Shown piece by piece: positions 1-10,720 of a stretch of 64,000 nucleotides of DNA. Positions within the stretch are counted from its first letter, which is position 1; each line of letters starts with the position of its first letter. The notes under the pieces were generated by a model, which made no database searches, was not told the origin of the DNA, and saw only the letters and a program-made list of their open reading frames with translations. The position numbers and the translations under genes are program-made. The stretch comes from Rehmannia glutinosa (lineage: Eukaryota > Streptophyta > Magnoliopsida > Lamiales > Orobanchaceae), in the NCBI GenBank assembly GCA_016081115.2, contig CM071935.1, positions 49,235,150-49,299,149 of the forward strand, read 5' to 3'.

Positions 1-2553
1 AAAAGAAGCCGCGTCTCAGGTTTCCAATGACGCCACTGCTTGAGACTCAGTTGGTACGCCAGCTGAGGGGGAATCTGAAACCACCACGGTCGGGTCCAAG
101 GAGGCTGAGGGAGACACTACTCAAATGAAGTGGAGGCATAGGTGAGAACATAAATGTACAACAGAGTGGGGTTGATGAAGCTCAGATGGTTTCGACTGTC
201 TCAGCTTAATTCCCAACAGCATTGCAGGCCGATGAAGCTACTAATTTAGCCAAGGAAAATGATGGAATGGAAGCCATGGGAGTTGAGACTCCTGGCTCTG
301 AAAGTACAATCCGAGAGGTTAAGACCTCAAAGGATGCCACATAAGACCCTAAAGCAGCTCAGTCTGCTGAAGGGATCTCTGAAGACCCTGTTGCGGTTAA
401 GACTGCAAAAGGGAACGTAGAAGGCCCATCAGTGGTTGAGACTGTTTAGGGTACTGAAGGCCCAATGAAGGTTGAGACTTCCATGGGTAAGAAAGGTGAA
501 GAAGAAGTGCCCGCCTCTCAGGAAAAGTCAGCTGAAAATGAGGAAATTAGTGAACATGTCGACGTGGAGTTTTTAGAGACGGATGACGAGGCTGAGTCCA
601 CTCCTAAAGACAAACCCGAGGAAGACCCAATTGTTGAGGAGGCCCTAGCATAGCGAAGAAAGGAAAGTGACAATGGTTCCTTTACAAAATTCACATTGGT
701 TGATGGCCCGCCACTTATGGTACCATCACCATCCAATGACGCTAAGAAACCAGCTGAGGAACAGACTACTCAACAGGAAGAATCAACTGATGCCAATGAC
801 GTTGTTAAGACAACTGATGGTCAGTTAGCTCAGCAGACTAACACAACTACAAAAGCTGCCGATGATGCTGAAACAACTGAGGCACACAGAGCTGAAGAAC
901 ATTTAAAGGGAAAGGGTAAAGCTCATGAAGCAGAAGGGAGAGAAATTCCCATTTTCCCTAAGGATCTTTTTGCGGAATACTTCCCAGTCGTGGTGGAAGT
1001 ACCCTTGGAGATAGAGTCAGCTGTTGAGAGTGCAAGACACACTGTCCAAGTCCCTGCTGAAGAGATTGGAACTCCAGATGATCATACAATGTTAACAGTT
1101 GGTTTTGATTTTGATGTTGTATGGTCGTAGGAGCAGCCCGCTGATGCAACCGACTTCAGGAAAGCTTTCAAGGCCATTTGTACTTAAATTGAAAACATGG
1201 AAAGCGGATTTGCAACACTTAACCAACTATTAGACAACAGAGATGCAACGATCACAAGAGATATTCGAGGAATATTTTTGAGGATCATGGAATGGACAAC
1301 ACAGACAAAAGCACTCTGGCATGAGAAAGTAACGTATTTCAAGTCTCTATTTGCCAAGATGGTAATTTGGAGCGCCGAGAATGCCATATTTCAACAGAGA
1401 TAGAGGGATCACATTTTTAGGATAAACCAGTCGCATAAAATAGATATGGAGTTGCTGAAGGCACAATATAAGGCAGACCTTCTTAAAATTGAAGCTACCA
1501 TGAGAATAAAAATAATGGTGCTACAAATAGAGATGAAGCTGATGGCAGCTAAGATGAAGGCTCTGCGATCAGAGTTCAGAATAGCACACTACAAGTCATG
1601 ATAAGATGGACATGACTAACAAGAAACTGGATCTTATCCTGGGATTATCCTCTCAGTCAACTCTTTCTCCTGGTATGATGCGAAAAAGGGGGAAGAAGAT
1701 AGCAAGGGGGAAGGTAGCAGTAAGGGGGAAGAAAGTGAGATGAAAAAGCCACCCCTGAAGATTATGCTTGCCCAAACCCCTCAACTTGGCCCAGTCACCG
1801 CCTCTCTCCTCAGTCAACTGCCACAAGATCTTTCAGTCGAAGAGAAAGTTGCATTGGCTTTCAAGAAATCTCGAGAAGCCATTGAAGTTGATTTTGCTAA
1901 GGTGAGCGAAAGGCAGCCTGACAGGATTGTGAGATTAAAAGCTAAGTTCGACGACCCCCCAGCTAGATTATTGAAGCATTCCCCAACATTGAAGCCCCCT
2001 CGGGAGTTAGTTGTCCCTGATGCAAGATCTGAGTCAAGATCCTTAGAGGGATTTCAAACTCTAGCATCATAAGGATTTTTCAGAGTTATGACTCTACCTC
2101 AGGCATGGGACTTGTACTTGGAAGAGGGTTTAGAGTTATGTCAACCATCTGAGAAGCAGCAGACTTTGACGGCACAACCCGTGCAGTACACTCCCAGAGG
2201 AAGAGCAAACTCTGGAAGGGGAAGGGGAAGGCTTGGTGATGGTGGAAGAGGCAGAGGTACTCCACCATAGTCATGGCCTAAGGATGTTCGTTATGAAGAT
2301 CCGCAGAAGAAAGGGTTGATCTACTGGGCTGGGTTGGATGAGCTATCTAATAGAGAGGTGATCAGGAAGAATGATGAAGCTAGAGGGAGGCAAGAGGAAG
2401 AAAATTCTAGGCTAGATCGTGAATGGAAAGAAAGACAACAGAGGAAGGACCTTACTGCAAAAAGAGCCTACGAAAATAAGAAAAGAGAAGAGGAAGATAT
2501 AAAGAGGAGAAGATGAGGACACTGAGAGAAGAAGGAAGCAGCCGAGGCATTGA
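1..2553 (+). pseudogene. 3' part of a Sirevirus-like third ORF (ORF3), broken
   Basis: This is the end of an ORF placed between pol and the 3' LTR of a copia element; its start lies left of the window. It survives as open pieces at 465-653 and 696-1130 (acidic, rich in E, T, V), 1197-1403 (helical, likely coiled coil), 1740-2072, 2088-2270 (Gly/Arg-rich tail) and 2316-2516 (highly charged), separated by stops and frameshifts. The same blocks occur in the same order on the minus strand at 44097-48824, for example MTLPQAWDLY in both. The TGA at 2551-2553 matches the terminator of that copy. The position downstream of pol is that of the env-like or coiled-coil ORF of Sireviruses. I infer no activity, and the function of such ORFs is unknown. 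Confidence 0.75.
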
Positions 2554-2786
2554 AGACGGCTGAACCCCTACTTGTTGTATTATACTTAACTGTAAATACA
2601 CATACTTGTAAGTATTTTGAATATGCTCTGAGATAAGTTATACTTTGATACCTTGTATAGTTTATAAATTTAAAAGTGTTGTAAAATGCAAAGAATGATA
2701 TGTTCAATAAAATGACATATTATACACAATCATTCTTTAATTTCTGCACTATTTACTTTGCTATATATTAAAGTTTTGGGATCATC

Positions 2787-2800
2787 AAAAAGGGGGAAAT
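2787..2800 (+). other. Polypurine tract of copia element
   Basis: The purine run AAAAAGGGGGAAAT directly abuts the TG of the 3' LTR. It is the expected plus-strand priming site, and the rest of the element lies to the left. Confidence 0.8.
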
Positions 2801-3950
2801 TGTTGGGAAAATTTATGTTAAGATTTTAATGATACCACGTAAAACTTAGATTAGGAAGTTGGCACCCCATTTCAAATGTAATTCAACTTGTAATAGATAG
2901 GGTTCTATGAGTTGAGTCGAAGGCAGCAAAGTTGAAGAATTACAAGTCTCGACTTAAGATTGAAGAAAAGACCCAGTTGTGTGTCAACTGAGTGAAGTGA
3001 AGTGAAGGTTCAGTCAAGTGATAGAAAAGTTGTCTCAGTTAGCTAACTGATAGCAAAGTTATTCCAAAATGATGGGAATCGATTGTCAAAGGAGTATGCA
3101 TTAGACAGGACTCAAGAAAGCTGAAAGAGATCTGTTATCATGCAAAGTCAATGTTTGCTGGAAATAGGAATGTGTCAGACTTCCAACAATAAAGTTGTTT
3201 TGCTGAATGAGTGCAAAAAACAAAGAACCAATGGGATGTACCTGAAATTCTGCAAAGGCTAAGGAAAGGTTGCAGAGCATTAAATTCAAGGTATTGCCTC
3301 CATCAATGCTGCAAGACAAGACAAGTCAACAACCTACGAAGTGTGGTTTGAAAAATGTGTTTATCTCTTCAATAGGTATATTTTTAAACGTGCACTATAA
3401 AAGGCTGAGGAATCATTTGAGAGAAGGTTACGAACGACAAAGACTATCAAGCATACAAGCATTCAACCAATAACCTGCAAATTTCTCAAGCTTACAAAGA
3501 ATATCCTCAAGCGTAAACTCAAAGGAAATGGATCCAACACTCTCCGTGAAGGAAAGACAACTTCATCAGTTGAAGAGGAAAACTTGTTATCAAGAACAAG
3601 GGGTGTACTCTCCAAGGTTGAAGGAGGTATAGTAAGGTTCCATCGAACCAGAGCTTTGAACCTGTTGGAGGGCTAAGTGATCAAGTCTAAAGGTTTGAAG
3701 GAAGCTGAAGTAGCAGGACAGCCGTCTTGTGAAGAAGCTAAGTCCCAGGAGCAGCTAGCTATGTGATCAAAGCTGACTCGAACTGATAACTACTTTGTAA
3801 CCAAGTCAAGTTACTTAGTCGAGTCTGTTGAGTGGGTAACTTTGTTGTGTAAGTCAACTCTGAAATTATTTAAAGGACTAAAATCAAAAAGTTGGTAAAA
3901 TTTATTCAACCCTCTCTCTAAACTTTACTCATCATCCCTTGGGACCTACA
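2801..3950 (+). repeat. 3' LTR of Sirevirus-like copia element
   Basis: This 1150-bp LTR starts TGTTGGGAAA next to the polypurine tract and ends GGGACCTACA. A TATA box (TATAAAA) is at 3396-3402. Its start and end resemble the LTR at 40609-42414 (reverse strand), and a related fragment lies at 26630-28590. The 5' LTR is outside the window, so the duplication cannot be checked. Confidence 0.8.
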
Positions 3951-3959
3951 CGAACATTG

Positions 3960-4510
3960 CAAGAAACGGCACTAGTCATGTTAAGTTTTAAAAATTGACC
4001 AAATGCATTTGGGTTGAGGCCCTGAACATTGCATGCCATATCATTAATCGAGTATATTTAAGGATAAGGAGTACCATGACCTAACCTTCAGTATTTTCAT
4101 GTGTTTGGATGCATGTGATGCGTGTTGAATGATAGAGATCAACTTGCTAAGTTTGATTCTAATAGTATAAGTCTCTTCTGGGTTACTCCACTATAGTCAT
4201 GCATATAGTGTGTTTAATCTCCGAACAAGGACTATTATGGAAACTAAATATTGTCTTCGATGATTATGCTGACCTTGTAGGAAAAACTGAAGAAGATGAT
4301 GTTTATGATCCTATTGAGATGTCCAAGATATAAGAGCATGTGCCTAAAAACGATTGAAGCAGGGATATACTTAGAAGAATTCAGAAAAATCATCTTACTA
4401 CTCATGTAATAGGAAAAGTTATGGGAAGGTATTCGTACAAGGAAGAAAGAAAAGGTAAACTATCGTGAAATGGTAAAATCGGCATATTTGTCCCCTATCT
4501 GCACTATGGT
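3960..4510 (+). pseudogene. Old copia pol remnant (integrase end to RT start)
   Basis: This heavily mutated stretch downstream of the LTR shows short matches to plant copia polyproteins. EALNIACHIINRVYL around 4017-4062 recalls the integrase C-terminal region. A later piece with NHLTTHVIGKVMGGIRTRKK, around 4390-4450, recalls the linker before reverse transcriptase. Stops and frameshifts are frequent. It is probably the older element into which the 1-3950 element inserted. Confidence 0.55.
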
Positions 4511-5799
4511 AAGAACACACACACTAGCTAGTGTTTGTACGCGTGAGTGTGCTTGAAAATTACGAAAATTTCATATAAAATTTGGTCTAATTTAACAAAT
4601 AAGAAATTATCTTCTAAAATTATAAATGTCACATATATTTATATATATATTGAGGTTTATATTGTTTTACAAAACCTCCTCTGAGTAGGTATAAATAAAT
4701 GAAAATAAATATCAAAATGGTAAAATAGTAACAATTTTTTTATATAATTAAGTTAAAGTTTAGAAAAAGTTCTTGTAATTCACTTACAGTTTGATGGTAT
4801 GAGTGCACAGAGCTGCAAATGAGCCAATCCACTTGTGAGCTATTCGATTGGTGCTCGACTAGATAAAAGTTAATTTGAACTCGTTTAATGAAATTCGTTA
4901 AAATAAATGAACCAAACTAAAACTTAAATATATTTGACTCATTAGTTCGTGACCAAGCTCATTAGTAATCTCGTGAACAGACTCGTTAGTAAGCTCGTGA
5001 CTCGTGAGTGGCTCGCATAGTTTAAGCTAATAGTTTGAATTTAATTTTAATTTTTATATATTTAAATAAACTTAGTTGTTTGAATGCAATCTTAGATTTT
5101 TTGTGGATGTATTATGTTGTTACAGATATTTCATTTTTGTATTAAACTGAAGAATAATTTAATTCTATAGTTGATATTTACTAAGTTTGTTTAGACTCGA
5201 TTAAGCTCGAAAAATCTCGTAAAGTAACAATATATTCAATAAATTGAGCTTGAATTCGACTCGATACTAAACAGTCATGCTCAAACTCTCGAATATTTGC
5301 TTGGTTTGATTCGATTTCAATCCTATGAATGCATGGGGCCGGTGGCATTGCGGTTAATTCATTTGATGTTTTCATTGCGACGAGGCCGCCAGGGTTGTTC
5401 AGTCAGTGAGAATTGTTTATACATAATAATGTAACTTGACATTAGGATGATATTTATATATATACACACATATGTACATGCATAAGAATACAAACGGATA
5501 TATTCAAGTGGAAACCCATGTGCTATTGGGCCATTGGACAAAAATTATAGTTGATTTATTGTTTAAAAAACTAAATCAATAATTGAAAGAGGACTAGAGG
5601 AGGTTTTTTGTGAGGTTTTTCAGAGCCCCATTACGTTAAATTTACATGTTCCTTTTATCTCTATATGTATATTTACGTGTCCCCACCCCCCCCCTCTGTC
5701 TCCACAACTCTTATGTCCCCCCTCCCTCTTTTCCTCTACACACATGAAACAAAGAAAAACATGGAGAAAATAAATCATGATTTTTTATGATAAAGTATC
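4511..5799. other. AT-rich DNA without recognisable genes
   Basis: I see no credible coding region here. Between about 4800 and 5310 there are repeated GAGCT/CTCGT words of the kind common in degenerate plant dispersed repeats. A short C-rich run lies near 5683-5697. Confidence 0.5.
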
Positions 5800-6170
5800 A
5801 TATTAGACTCGAAAAATATCACTTTACATTAAAATAAAGTATAACTTCTTATGGAAATATTATCACTTCTTATAGGAAAAGTATCACTTTTTTCTATAAA
5901 AAAATAATATCACTTCTTATGGAAAAAATATCGCTTTTATGAAAAAAAGTATCACACTTTGTTAAAAAAATATCAATTTTTACTTAAAAATATCATTATT
6001 TATTAAAAAAAATATTATTTTTATTTATAAAAAGTATCATTTTTTATTTAAAAAAAATATCATCTCATATTAAAAAACTGTCACTTATTATTAAAACAAA
6101 TATAACTTCGTTGTTAAAAAAGTATAAATTATACCATTAAAAGTATACGTCTTTAAAGTATCATTTCTTT
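5800..6170. repeat. Degenerate short tandem repeat (TATCACTT-type)
   Basis: Words such as TATCACTT, often followed by TTATGGAAAAA, recur about every 20-30 bp across some 350 bp, with growing divergence to the right. It is low-complexity and non-coding. Confidence 0.6.
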
Positions 6171-6297
6171 GAGTATTCGGTTTCTTTGAGTATATATCTA
6201 TATATATATATAGATAGAGAGAGAGGAGGGGACAGGACATACATGAGTAGAGAGAGAGAGGAGACCATGTGAAGTGAGATGAAGGGATAACAATAAA

Positions 6298-6298
<1 letters not shown>

Positions 6299-6355
<57 letters not shown>
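6299..6355. repeat. (AG)n microsatellite
   Basis: An almost pure AG run lies in a wider purine-rich block (about 6210-6460). It makes long Leu/Ser-only open frames on the reverse strand that are not genes. Confidence 0.95.
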
Positions 6356-6358
<3 letters not shown>

Positions 6359-6489
6359 GGACCATGAAGACCTGAGAGAGAGATAAGGAGGGGACCATGA
6401 AAGAACACATGAGAGACAGGAGAGAGAGCCAGTGAGAGGAAAGAGAAAAAATGGGGAACAAAAAATAAGGAGTATTGGGACCTCGTGAG

Positions 6490-6884
6490 TGTTTGATACA
6501 TGTTTTTATCTTAGTTTTGATGATTTTATTTTTACCAAAACAATGTTGTCAACTGTTGTCCAAATACTCCCAAAATGATTTAAAATGGTTTTAATATTTT
6601 TCGGAGTATTTCTTCAAGCTTTACTTTAGATAAAATATTGGACAACACGTTTAATGATTTTATATCAATGGGTTTTCACTTCTATAACTAGGTTCCTAAA
6701 TGTTGTCTAAATACTTCCGATTGGTTTAAAATATTTTTACTATATTTTCGGAGTATTTCTTGAGTTTTATTTTCGACAAAAATTGGACAACATTTACCTC
6801 GTGGTCGACCGGCCGCCCTATAGGGCAACCCGCATACAAGATGAGTTTGGAACAAAAAATGAGACAGGAGTGAAAAACGGACAA
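6490..6884 (+). repeat. Truncated first LTR of the array
   Basis: It matches the first ~390 bp of the full LTR at 7756. It then jumps directly into sequence equivalent to 13333 of the internal region (CCTTGATCC at 6885), with about four filler bases at the junction. The rest of this LTR, gag and ORF2 of the first unit are missing. Confidence 0.85.
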
Positions 6885-7755
6885 CCTTGATCCTTTTTGG
6901 CTTATATTATCTCAATTGGGTTGAACCCTTGAGAATCTCTTTGTTGAGCCTCTTATTTGATGGACAAATGTTGCATATTTTGCATATGATCTTATTGAGC
7001 TTTGAAATGAGGATGATTGATGATGATATGAAAATTATTTGGCTTGATACATTTACAAGGGCTATATTCTATCTCTTTTATTTCTCACGCCCATAATGTG
7101 TTCGATGAATTGTTACAATGAAATTTTCAACTTCTACATGATTCTCTTGCTTCAAAATGTCCTAAAATCTTTTTGAAATCATGTTTTTAGCTAACCAATG
7201 AGCTTATGGATTTCTTATGTTACATTTCTCCCATTTTCTTTGGATTTTAAGCATAAATTGCTCAATGGTTGATAAACCGTCTCGTTTTATGCACTTTGAT
7301 ATATTTGTATGATGTTTTTATCATCCTAACATTCTTTTTGATGATTCCAAAGGGGGAGAAACAGGATATTGGCTCATTAGCTCAAAGAAGCTAATAAAAG
7401 CTTGTCATAAAAGCCATAAGTTGTGATTCTTTTTTAGTCCAATTGTTGCTTGATGGACTTATATAATTGTTTAATGATGTTTTGTGACAGGGGGAGCTTA
7501 TAAGATCTTGAACAAATTGTAAAAGCTAAAGCTTTTAGCTTATGGAGAAATTGCTTTTACATTATTCTTGATATGCTTGTTGATAGGGGGAGCTTGTGTA
7601 TTATATATTTACTCCCTACTTGGTTGATTTATATTTGGAAATTTTGGTTGCTTCCAAACGGTCAAATGTTTTTACCGGAAAATCATTTCTAAAATTGCTC
7701 TCTTAGTTTGTGTAAAAAAATTGTTTTGGTTTGTAATCATCAAAAAGGGGGAGAT
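6885..7755 (+). other. Duplicate 3' internal segment with polypurine tract
   Basis: Near-identical to 13333-14205, ending in the polypurine tract AAAAAGGGGGAGAT at 7742-7755. It is the 3' untranslated part of the first unit in the array. I see no gene in it. Confidence 0.85.
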
Positions 7756-8070
7756 TGTTTGATACATGTTTTTATCTTAATTTTGATGATTTTATTTTTA
7801 CCAAAACAATGTTGTTAACTGTTGTCCAAATACTCCCAAAATGATTTAAAATGGTTTTAATATTTTCCGGAGTATTTCTTCAAGCTTTACTTTAGATAAA
7901 ATATTGGACAACACGTTTAATGATTTTATATCAATGGGTTTTCACTTCTATAACTAGGTTCCTAAATGTTGTCTAAATACTTCCGATTGGTTTAAAATGT
8001 TTTTACTATATCTTCGGAGTATTTCTTGAGTTTTATTTTCGACAAAAATTGGACAACATTTCTGTCTCGT

Positions 8071-8320
8071 GGTCGACCGGTCGCCCTATAGGGCAACCCG
8101 TACCTGAAGATGAGTTTGGAACAAAAAATGAGACAGAAGTGAAAAACGGTCAGGTCGACCGGTCGCCTCGGGCATCGACCGGTCCGGTCGACCGGTCGCC
8201 CAGGGGTCGACCGGTACCTGAAAGTTTTGTTTTGAAACAGAACAAACTTCCTTGGTTTTTCACTTAGGGGGACCGGTTGAGACAGGGGTCGACCGGTCGA
8301 AGCCTATGTCGACCGGTCGC
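8071..8320 (+). promoter_or_regulatory. Cluster of CGACCGGTCG palindromes in U3
   Basis: About five exact copies of the 10-bp palindrome CGACCGGTCG and several partial copies lie in 250 bp of otherwise AT-rich LTR, 200-450 bp upstream of the TATA box. Equivalent clusters occur at about 14521-14760 and in the related LTRs near 43050-43220, 52180-52350, 57400-57570 and 61030-61350. The position suggests binding sites for a dimeric protein. That role is inferred. Confidence 0.6.
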
Positions 8321-8529
8321 CCTGTTGAAATTTTCAAAGTGTTATTCAATTCTCTTATTTCGTGCGACCGTCGCATGCTTGCTTTAACAAAAAAAATATG
8401 ACCGTTTGACAACAGACACATTTCCTTAAATTGTGGGATTGATTTCTAAAAGCTATATTCTTGATTTTAATTGTATTTTTCTCAGATTTTCAATCCCCAA
8501 GAGGAGCCTATGCTTGATCAATCATCTCC

Positions 8530-8537
8530 TATAAATA
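8530..8537 (+). promoter_or_regulatory. LTR TATA box
   Basis: TATAAATA followed by GAGGAAG. The same box is at 14968-14975, and in related LTRs near 43370 and, on the minus strand, near 60890. Transcription would start about 30 bp downstream, which puts the hairpin array in the RNA leader. Confidence 0.75.
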
Positions 8538-8774
8538 GAGGAAGCTTTGGAGCAACCTATACAACAATTGAGATACAACACAACAAGATACACTTCAAGC
8601 AAATACTTGGTCTTTCATTGTTATTATTCTTGTTGTAAATTTGCCTAGCTTATCACTTTCACATCCTTGAGGTCTAGGCTATTCTTGATTACACTTTGCA
8701 CTAAAATTTTAATATTCATTATTGAGTTGTAATCTTGATTTTTGGTTATCATTCAACACAAGATACCCTTGTGA

Positions 8775-9038
8775 GTGTTCTTGTGGTAAGAACACACTTG
8801 GATGATCTAGGTGATAGGTGCAAGAAGATTGTGGTAATCTTTTTATTGAGGTGTTGAAGAATTTGGTATTCTTCAAGGTTGAAGATTGTGGTAATCTTCA
8901 CAAGGTGCCGTTGAAGGAAGATTGTGGTAATCTTCAAGTGAGATTGTGGTAATCTCAAAGGTAGTGTTGAAGAAGAGTGTGGTGCTCTTCAAGGTGTTGT
9001 TGTAAGTTGGTGTTGTATTAATTTGTGGTAAATTAATA
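8775..9038 (+). other. Array of eight short hairpins with GTGGT-type loops
   Basis: Eight inverted repeats with five-base loops: 8775-8795 (stem GTGTTCTT), ~8824-8842 (AAGATT core), 8854-8876 (TTGAAGAAT, loop TTGGT), 8880-8900 (TGAAGATT), 8917-8935 (GAAGATT), 8939-8957 (TGAGATT), 8972-8990 (GAAGAGT with one G-T wobble) and 9016-9038 (TATTAATTT). The loop is GTGGT in all but the third. The last stem overlaps the AATAAA signal. The array lies between TATA box and LTR end, so it should be transcribed. See Part 2 for the paired changes between copies. Confidence 0.85.
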
Positions 9039-9255
9039 AAATTTTTTTCTTTTTGAAATCCATCCCGGATATACTGGGGTGGTAGAGGATTAGGCCCTAG
9101 GTGGGTTGAACCTCTATAAATCGACGTGTGTTGTTTACATTTCGCACCTTTATTATTGTCTTTGAGCTTTCGGTTCGAAAAAGAGGGTAAAATCAAAAAT
9201 ATGGAGATAATCTATTCACCCCCCCTCTAGATTATCGTAGCCGCTTGGACTTACA

Positions 9256-9270
9256 AGTGGTATTAGAGCC
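9256..9270 (+). other. Primer-binding site (tRNA-Met type)
   Basis: AGTGGTATTAGAGCC directly follows the LTR and resembles the TGGTATCAGAGC site used by many plant copia elements, with C changed to T. Confidence 0.85.
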
Positions 9271-9319
9271 AAACTCTTTGGCAAGCTCATTTCACATCGC
9301 GAGTGAAGAGAAACGATCG

Positions 9320-10720
9320 TCGGCTACGAACGAAGCTCATCTATCCGGCACCTCCACCACCAAGCCACCACTATTTGATTCCAAAAATTTTATATTTTGG
9401 AAAGAAAGAATGGAATGTTATCTACAAGGTTGCGGGTTTGATTTATGGAACATCATCATAAATGGAGAATCCATTCCGATGATAGACACACCACACACCT
9501 CCAAAGGATTCAAAGAGCTCAATGATGAAGAGAAGAAAATCATCTCCTTAAACGGTAAGGCTCTAAATATTTTGTATTGTTCATTTACTAATTTGGAATA
9601 TGAACATATTGTAGGAATTCGATCGGCACATAAAGTATGGCAAAAATTAGAAGCCATCTATGGAGTATTTGCAAATGAAATGAGTCAAACAAAAGCATCT
9701 ACTTCTCAAGGTCATACAAGCTCAAATCTAAGGAACAAGCCTCTTACAACTTCCAATTATGAAGAAGTTGAATATTGTTTTATGGGCATCGAAGAAGAAA
9801 ATGAGGTATGTCTTAAACCCTCTACTTCCTATGATATTGTTATTCAAAATGATTATAGTGATTTGCAAAATGATTATGATGAACTTCAAAATGAATTCCA
9901 AAGCTTACTTGTTAAATACAAAAATTTGAAAAAGGAATTCAATGTTTTGAAAAATGATAAGGATAGTTTATTTACTTCCTATGAATCACTATCATGTACT
10001 CACACCACCACACTTGACAATGTTAGAAACCTTGAAAAAGAAAATAGTACTCTTGTTGAGAATATTGAAGGCATGAAAAAGGATTTAGCTAAATCCAACT
10101 TGAGTACCAATGATATGACCGAAATTGTTGATTATTGTGATAATTCGAAACTAGAACTTGATCATAAGTTTAATATTGTCAATCATATGAAAAAGGATCA
10201 AGTCTCTAAGCATGTTGGTCATTATGCTCGTAGAATTATTACATGCTTTTATTGCGGTAAAAAGGGTCATACGGCTAATTCTTGTCGAGCTAGAAATAGC
10301 TCTAATTATTGTTGGAGACCTAAAAGTCCCAATACTAATCCCAAAGGACCCAAACACTTGAGGGTACCACAAAATAATGTTTTATTAGGTACCCGGCGAA
10401 ATAATGATCGAAGAAAATTCATACCGCCAAGAAGGCATCAAATGACCGTTTCATTTGATCAAAGAAGGAGAAACTATTCTCAACAAAACCAATTTCCAAG
10501 AAGAGGATATAATAAAAAATGGGAAGAACACAATCCTTGGAAATGGCAAAATCATCAACAAGATGATTTTCAAAGAATGAGAGACCATCAACAATGGGAA
10601 GGTAACAAACCTTGGAAATGGAGTAATCAAAGAAGTCATCATCAACAAAGTGACTTCTCAAGGGGAAGATATCATCAACAATGGGAAAGACACAACCCAT
10701 GGAAACGGCGTAATTGGTAA
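9320..10720 (+). CDS. Gag-like protein, start codon lost, internally deleted
   Basis: A long open frame. By comparison with the related gag at 53332, the ATG has become TCG at 9320; the first in-frame ATG is at 9410. The N-terminus is a copia Gag region (FWKERMECYLQGCGF). About 100 residues present in the relative, including the end of that domain, are missing after EAIYG, and the first zinc knuckle with its surroundings is also gone. Then come a coiled-coil stretch (roughly residues 215-290) and one CCHC zinc knuckle, CFYCGKKGHTANSC, at 10244-10285. The C-terminus is basic with three to four tandem W-rich units of the HQQWE..NPWKW type. No pol follows. It probably bound element RNA, but this copy may not be translated normally. 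Confidence 0.72.
   Translation, partial: SATNEAHLSGTSTTKPPLFDSKNFIFWKERMECYLQGCGFDLWNIIINGESIPMIDTPHTSKGFKELNDEEKKIISLNGKALNILYCSFTNLEYEHIVGIRSAHKVWQKLEAIYGVFANEMSQTKASTSQGHTSSNLRNKPLTTSNYEEVEYCFMGIEEENEVCLKPSTSYDIVIQNDYSDLQNDYDELQNEFQSLLVKYKNLKKEFNVLKNDKDSLFTSYESLSCTHTTTLDNVRNLEKENSTLVENIEGMKKDLAKSNLSTNDMTEIVDYCDNSKLELDHKFNIVNHMKKDQVSKHVGHYARRIITCFYCGKKGHTANSCRARNSSNYCWRPKSPNTNPKGPKHLRVPQNNVLLGTRRNNDRRKFIPPRRHQMTVSFDQRRRNYSQQNQFPRRGYNKKWEEHNPWKWQNHQQDDFQRMRDHQQWEGNKPWKWSNQRSHHQQSDFSRGRYHQQWERHNPWKRRNW

Larger units (their letters stand above)
7756..9255 (+). repeat. Middle LTR, complete (1500 bp)
   Basis: TGTTTGATACATG to CTTGGACTTACA, between a polypurine tract on the left and a tRNA-Met-type primer site on the right, so it serves as 3' LTR of one unit and 5' LTR of the next. 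It contains two diverged ~200-bp copies of a segment ending in GGACAAC near its start, a cluster of CGACCGGTCG palindromes, a TATA box at 8530-8537, a hairpin array at 8775-9038 and an AATAAA signal at about 9035. It differs from the 14206 LTR by small changes, including a ~14-bp difference in the palindrome cluster, so the copies are young. Confidence 0.92.

Noticed and set aside
6091..6501. Long Leu/Ser-only open frame on the minus strand
   Set aside because: Produced by the (AG)n microsatellite.
8749..8958. Reverse-strand frames with repeated KITTIF-like peptides in several LTRs (also 15187-15396, 60469-60675)
   Set aside because: They are the translation of the hairpin repeats read antisense. 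They recur only because the DNA repeat recurs, and no start context or domain supports a gene.
8775..9038. CRISPR-like array of spaced repeats
   Set aside because: The repeats are palindromes with changing stems and irregular spacing, in a plant LTR. There are no spacers or cas genes.
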